Shown here in pieces: positions 61,724-64,000 of a stretch of 64,000 nucleotides of DNA. The stretch is taken from contig JAVVEH010000013.1 of assembly GCA_032251435.1 (NCBI GenBank), forward strand, positions 1 to 64,000, read 5' to 3'. The translations under genes and the position numbers were made by a program. The notes below the pieces were generated by a model. It was not told the origin of the DNA. It ran no database searches and was given only the letters and a program-made list of their open reading frames with translations. Source of the DNA: JAVVEH01 sp032251435 (lineage in GTDB: Bacteria > Verrucomicrobiota > Lentisphaeria > Oligosphaerales > MVZH01). Within the stretch, counting starts at the first letter, position 1. Each line of letters starts with the position of its first letter.

Positions 61724-61966
61724 TCAAACCTCCTTCCGGGGGGAAATGCCCAAAGACACACTCACGTGTGAACTCAAACGGTTGCCTGCGCGGATCACCG
61801 TTTTTTTCCGGCCGGGTTCACCGGCGATGGCATCTAATTCCCGCAAGGTGGAAAAATAGTTCATGAACCCGCGTTCGGACTTGTTCTCCGGCGCGATCTT
61901 GCCGGCGGCCATCTCCTGGGCGCGCGGGGTGTCCACCGTCGCCCCTTCGATTCTGACGCTTGGCAA
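61724..61966 (-). CDS. Small basic hypothetical protein next to the RNA candidate
   Basis: 80 residues from a TTG at 61966; a GGAGG lies only two bases before that codon, so the exact start is uncertain. The sequence has a hydrophilic, helix-prone middle (RGFMNYFSTLRELDAIAGE) and basic stretches (GRKKTVIRAGNR). It starts just after the previous gene stops and ends 10 bases before the inverted-repeat RNA. No family recognised. It could be an accessory protein or a chance frame. Confidence 0.4.
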   Translation of the reverse strand: MPSVRIEGATVDTPRAQEMAAGKIAPENKSERGFMNYFSTLRELDAIAGEPGRKKTVIRAGNRLSSHVSVSLGISPRKEV

Positions 61967-61972
61967 AGCCTC

Positions 61973-62413
61973 CTACACACAAACATTGGTTTCGGCTTCG
62001 TCCACGATCCACTTTATGGTCTTCTCAAGATCGGCGAGGGTGGGAACGGACTTGCGCATGGAAAAAGAGTATTCAGCGTCAAGTCCACTCTCGTCTTCCG
62101 ATTCAAACCCTTCCTCGCCGGTCGGATCAAACCCCGCCGCGCGCCACTGGGGCAGCAGGTCTTCGACGATGCACCGACGCGCTTTTTCCTCTTCCTCCGA
62201 CGAGTATTGACAGGGTTTGTCGTTCCCGAAACAGGCGGTTACGGACGTTTCGAAAACGCCTTCTTCAAGATTAACGGTTCCCAGCATGGCACGCGGCAAC
62301 ATAATCGCCGCCCGGACTGGCGACGGATCATCGGAATGGGACATCCCGTAATCCGGAAATGCCTGCTTGATATCGAAAACGCTGTAGTTGGCTTTACGTT
62401 CCGCTGTCATCAT
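61973..62413 (-). CDS. Acidic hypothetical protein in the RT-associated cluster
   Basis: 146 residues from the ATG at 62413 (after AGGAAG); the frame begins with a GTG at 62443. The chain is acidic, with a YSVFDIKQAFPDYGMSHSDD start and a C-terminus predicted helical (LADLEKTIKWIVDEAE). The first ten upstream codons (KTKNLNRKK) are basic and probably untranslated. No known domain identified. It is one of four consecutive minus-strand genes that lead into the RNA and RT. Confidence 0.65.
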   Translation of the reverse strand: MMTAERKANYSVFDIKQAFPDYGMSHSDDPSPVRAAIMLPRAMLGTVNLEEGVFETSVTACFGNDKPCQYSSEEEEKARRCIVEDLLPQWRAAGFDPTGEEGFESEDESGLDAEYSFSMRKSVPTLADLEKTIKWIVDEAETNVCV

Positions 62414-62449
62414 TTTCTTCCTGTTTAGATTTTTGGTTTTCACCCCGAG

Positions 62450-62644
62450 TCACTTGTCTTCGCTGTCCGCCTTGATGGTTTCAATGCGGACGACACCATC
62501 CTCATCCGAGCGCATGGCGTAGGCCGCGCCCGCGCCCAGAATATACGCCTTCCTTTTCACCATTTCACGCCGCCACGCTTCTTTTTCTTCCTGAGACATC
62601 TCACGGCCAGACCAAAGTTCTTTGATTTTCTTAAAAATCGACAT
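62450..62644 (-). CDS. Small hypothetical protein in the RT-associated cluster
   Basis: 64 residues, ATG seven bases after AAGGAG. MSIFKKIKELWSGREMSQEE then KEAWRREMVKRKAYILGAG: a charged amphipathic helix with a short alanine/glycine turn and a beta-like end (EDGVVRIETIKADSE). Family unknown. Confidence 0.65.
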   Translation of the reverse strand: MSIFKKIKELWSGREMSQEEKEAWRREMVKRKAYILGAGAAYAMRSDEDGVVRIETIKADSEDK

Positions 62645-62711
62645 CGTTCATCTCCTTGTATTGATTAGGGCGGGCCTGTTCCGGGCGGGCTGGAACAGAC
62701 CCTGATTATCG

Positions 62712-63257
62712 TTAAAGCATCGCGAACTCGTTGTCATTGGGTAGTCCCAACGCACGATTGAAGGCGTTTTCCTTCAATCTCAGCCAGGCTGTTCCGAGGC
62801 TGTCGCCTCCGCGTCCCATGTCCAGGGTGATCATTTCGCGGAGAAGCGCATTGTCGTTGCGGAAGGCGCGCCGCAACGTCAGCTTTTCCATCAAATCCGT
62901 AGGGGCGGCCAGTTCCCCCAAGCTCACCACATCACAGCGCGTGCCTGTGAAGCGGTCGGTCAAACATCCCAAAATGAGAACGGTCAACGCGCGGCGGATA
63001 ACCGGCGCCGGCTCCTCCGCCAAAAGGGCGAGCGAGCCCAGGCAGGGCGTTTCTTCCCGTTCAATCTCGGCAAGCTCCCCGCAGAGCTTGGCGATGGATG
63101 CCTGGGACTGAGGAACAAGCTCGTCCATATTCTCCTCCGGCGCGGGGCCATAGGCTCTCCGCGCGTCCTCGACCGCGTCCCGCAAGCGGTCCATTTCGAC
63201 AGCCAAACTTTCCGCCTTTTCCAACCATTTTTTCCGACGTTCTTCAAGTTGCATCAT
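62712..63257 (-). CDS. Coiled-coil/helical hypothetical protein in the RT-associated cluster
   Basis: 181 residues, ATG shortly after GGAG. The first 45 residues are a charged coiled-coil (EERRKKWLEKAESLAVEMDRL). The remainder (VIRRALTVLILGCLTDRF, VVSLGELAAPTDLMEKLTLRRAF) resembles the helical segment found before the ATPase core in some AAA proteins, with no ATPase domain here. It is promoter-proximal in the minus-strand cluster, followed by three small genes, the RNA candidate and the RT. Confidence 0.7.
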   Translation of the reverse strand: MMQLEERRKKWLEKAESLAVEMDRLRDAVEDARRAYGPAPEENMDELVPQSQASIAKLCGELAEIEREETPCLGSLALLAEEPAPVIRRALTVLILGCLTDRFTGTRCDVVSLGELAAPTDLMEKLTLRRAFRNDNALLREMITLDMGRGGDSLGTAWLRLKENAFNRALGLPNDNEFAML

Positions 63258-63260
63258 CAA

Positions 63261-63652
63261 TCTCCATGATCGCGTGTGTCAGGCCCTGAAATCACGCGGA
63301 TCGTGATCCCTCGCCTAATACTATACCGCACGCGCCGCCTCTATTTCTCAATAAAAAAAAGCGAAAGTTGAAAAAAAATTTCTTTTGTACTCAAATAGAT
63401 TTCAGTGTCAAACAGGGTAAATCATCCGCACGCGCGGAAATGGGAATTGGTTTTAGCTTGTTTGGCAGATGAACAGGCACTATTTTGCAGCTTCAATGAG
63501 AAATTAATAATCGCATGCGGTATAATAAGAACGGTTTTTATGTTTGGGACTTTTTAGTCGTCCGACTGACATCTCCGGGGATGATGTCCTGATAGTAAAA
63601 TTGTCATGTGTTTGGCAGAACTGTAGAAGAGATATGTGACAGGAAATTGACG
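63261..63652. promoter_or_regulatory. AT-rich divergent promoter region
   Basis: 392 bases without a gene between the RT-associated cluster (leftward) and the DUF2779 gene (rightward). A TATAAT at 63521-63526 may be the -10 of the rightward gene; no good -35 is seen at 17 bases. TGTTTGGCAGA occurs twice, at 63459 and 63609, as 11-bp direct repeats 150 bp apart. A poly-A-rich stretch lies at 63350-63380. Confidence 0.4.
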
Positions 63653-64000
63653 GTGCCAAAATATCTAACAAAATCCCGATTCAAGCTCGCGCACGAATGT
63701 CCCACCAAGTTGTTCTACACCGGGAGAAAGGATGAATATGCCGACCAGGCATCGGATGATCCTTTTCTGGAGGCATTGGCAGAAGGCGGTTTTCAGGTAG
63801 GCGAACTGGCAAAGGCTTATCACCCAGGCGGACATGATATCAAAGCATTGGGCTATGAGGAAGCTCTGGCCGAAACCAATGCTCTGTTGAAAGCGGACGA
63901 TGCCACCATTTTTGAGGCGGCTGTCCGTTATGAAAACCTGTTTGTCCGGGTGGATATTTTAAAGAAACAGGGCCCCGTTTTGGACTTGATTGAAGTCAAA
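63653..64000 (+). CDS. DUF2779-type Cas4-like nuclease (N-terminal part, cut by window edge)
   Basis: A frame from the GTG at 63653, preceded by CAGGAAA, runs to the right edge (116 codons). It starts VPKYLTKSRFKLAHECPTKL, followed by DDPFLEALAEGGFQVGELAKAY, PGGHDI, TIFEAAVRYENLFVRVDIL and LDLIEVK. The CPTKL cysteine and the Asp/EVK strands match DUF2779 proteins, which carry a Cas4/RecB-like PD-(D/E)XK nuclease and an Fe-S cysteine set. They are often found in defence islands. Confidence 0.82.
   Translation, partial: MPKYLTKSRFKLAHECPTKLFYTGRKDEYADQASDDPFLEALAEGGFQVGELAKAYHPGGHDIKALGYEEALAETNALLKADDATIFEAAVRYENLFVRVDILKKQGPVLDLIEVK

Overview
This is a GC-rich bacterial chromosome segment. 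Three things point to the Planctomycetes-Verrucomicrobia-Lentisphaerae (PVC) neighbourhood, most likely a Lentisphaerae/Kiritimatiellae-like lineage: a Bat-type MoxR/DUF58/von Willebrand operon, an exosortase with a PEP-CTERM substrate, and a URO-D-like corrinoid methyltransferase gene divergent from an AraC regulator. The placement is inferred from gene content; no marker gene fixes it. Gene starts are often translationally coupled through ATGA, TGATG or GTGA overlaps.

Layout. 0-2.3 kb: the 3' part of a UPF1-like helicase/Vsr-like nuclease gene, a small acidic protein, and an array of 23-bp repeats resembling a transposon end; this part is AT-richer than the next 48 kb. 2.4-14.7 kb: one long envelope-stress operon running MoxR, DUF58, a membrane protein, two vWA proteins, a TPR protein, a giant thioredoxin/BatD-like protein, an HtrA-like lipoprotein that has lost its catalytic triad, and an intact HtrA-PDZ protease fused to a DJ-1-like domain. 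14.8-20.6 kb: Sel1-repeat protein, methyltransferase, lipoprotein, RNase PH, a secreted lysine-rich protein and an LpxL-like acyltransferase. 20.6-25.1 kb: a compact exosortase module (PadR regulator, polytopic HAAS/VIT/vWA protein with a PEP-CTERM tail, exosortase-EpsI fusion). 26-45 kb: mostly housekeeping (thiC, ECF sigma/FecR-like anti-sigma, second MoxR-DUF58 pair, alpha-L-rhamnosidase, aspartokinase, rdgB, phoH, folP, ilvC, hisH, sugar kinase, apt), ending in a truncated aldo/keto reductase. 45.9-51.3 kb: recX, an esterase, and a DUF1638/30-residue membrane peptide/URO-D methyltransferase cluster with a divergent AraC gene.

51.3-64 kb is an accessory, defence-like region. It holds a MITE-like element with perfect 17-bp ends and a 4-bp target duplication, a DUF4143 ATPase, a decayed DUF1016 nuclease gene, arrays of 7-bp repeats inside a duplicated block, a HEPN gene coupled to a small partner, a type IIG restriction-modification enzyme, a helicase remnant, and a reverse transcriptase. 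A strongly folded segment bounded by 14-bp inverted repeats lies just upstream of the reverse transcriptase. Four small unknown genes precede it on the same strand, and a Cas4-like DUF2779 gene runs off the right edge.

The reverse transcriptase plus structured RNA locus (59.9-63.3 kb) is the best candidate for an undescribed system. The dedicated exosortase module and the protease end of the Bat operon come next. All family assignments were made by reading motifs; no database search was run.
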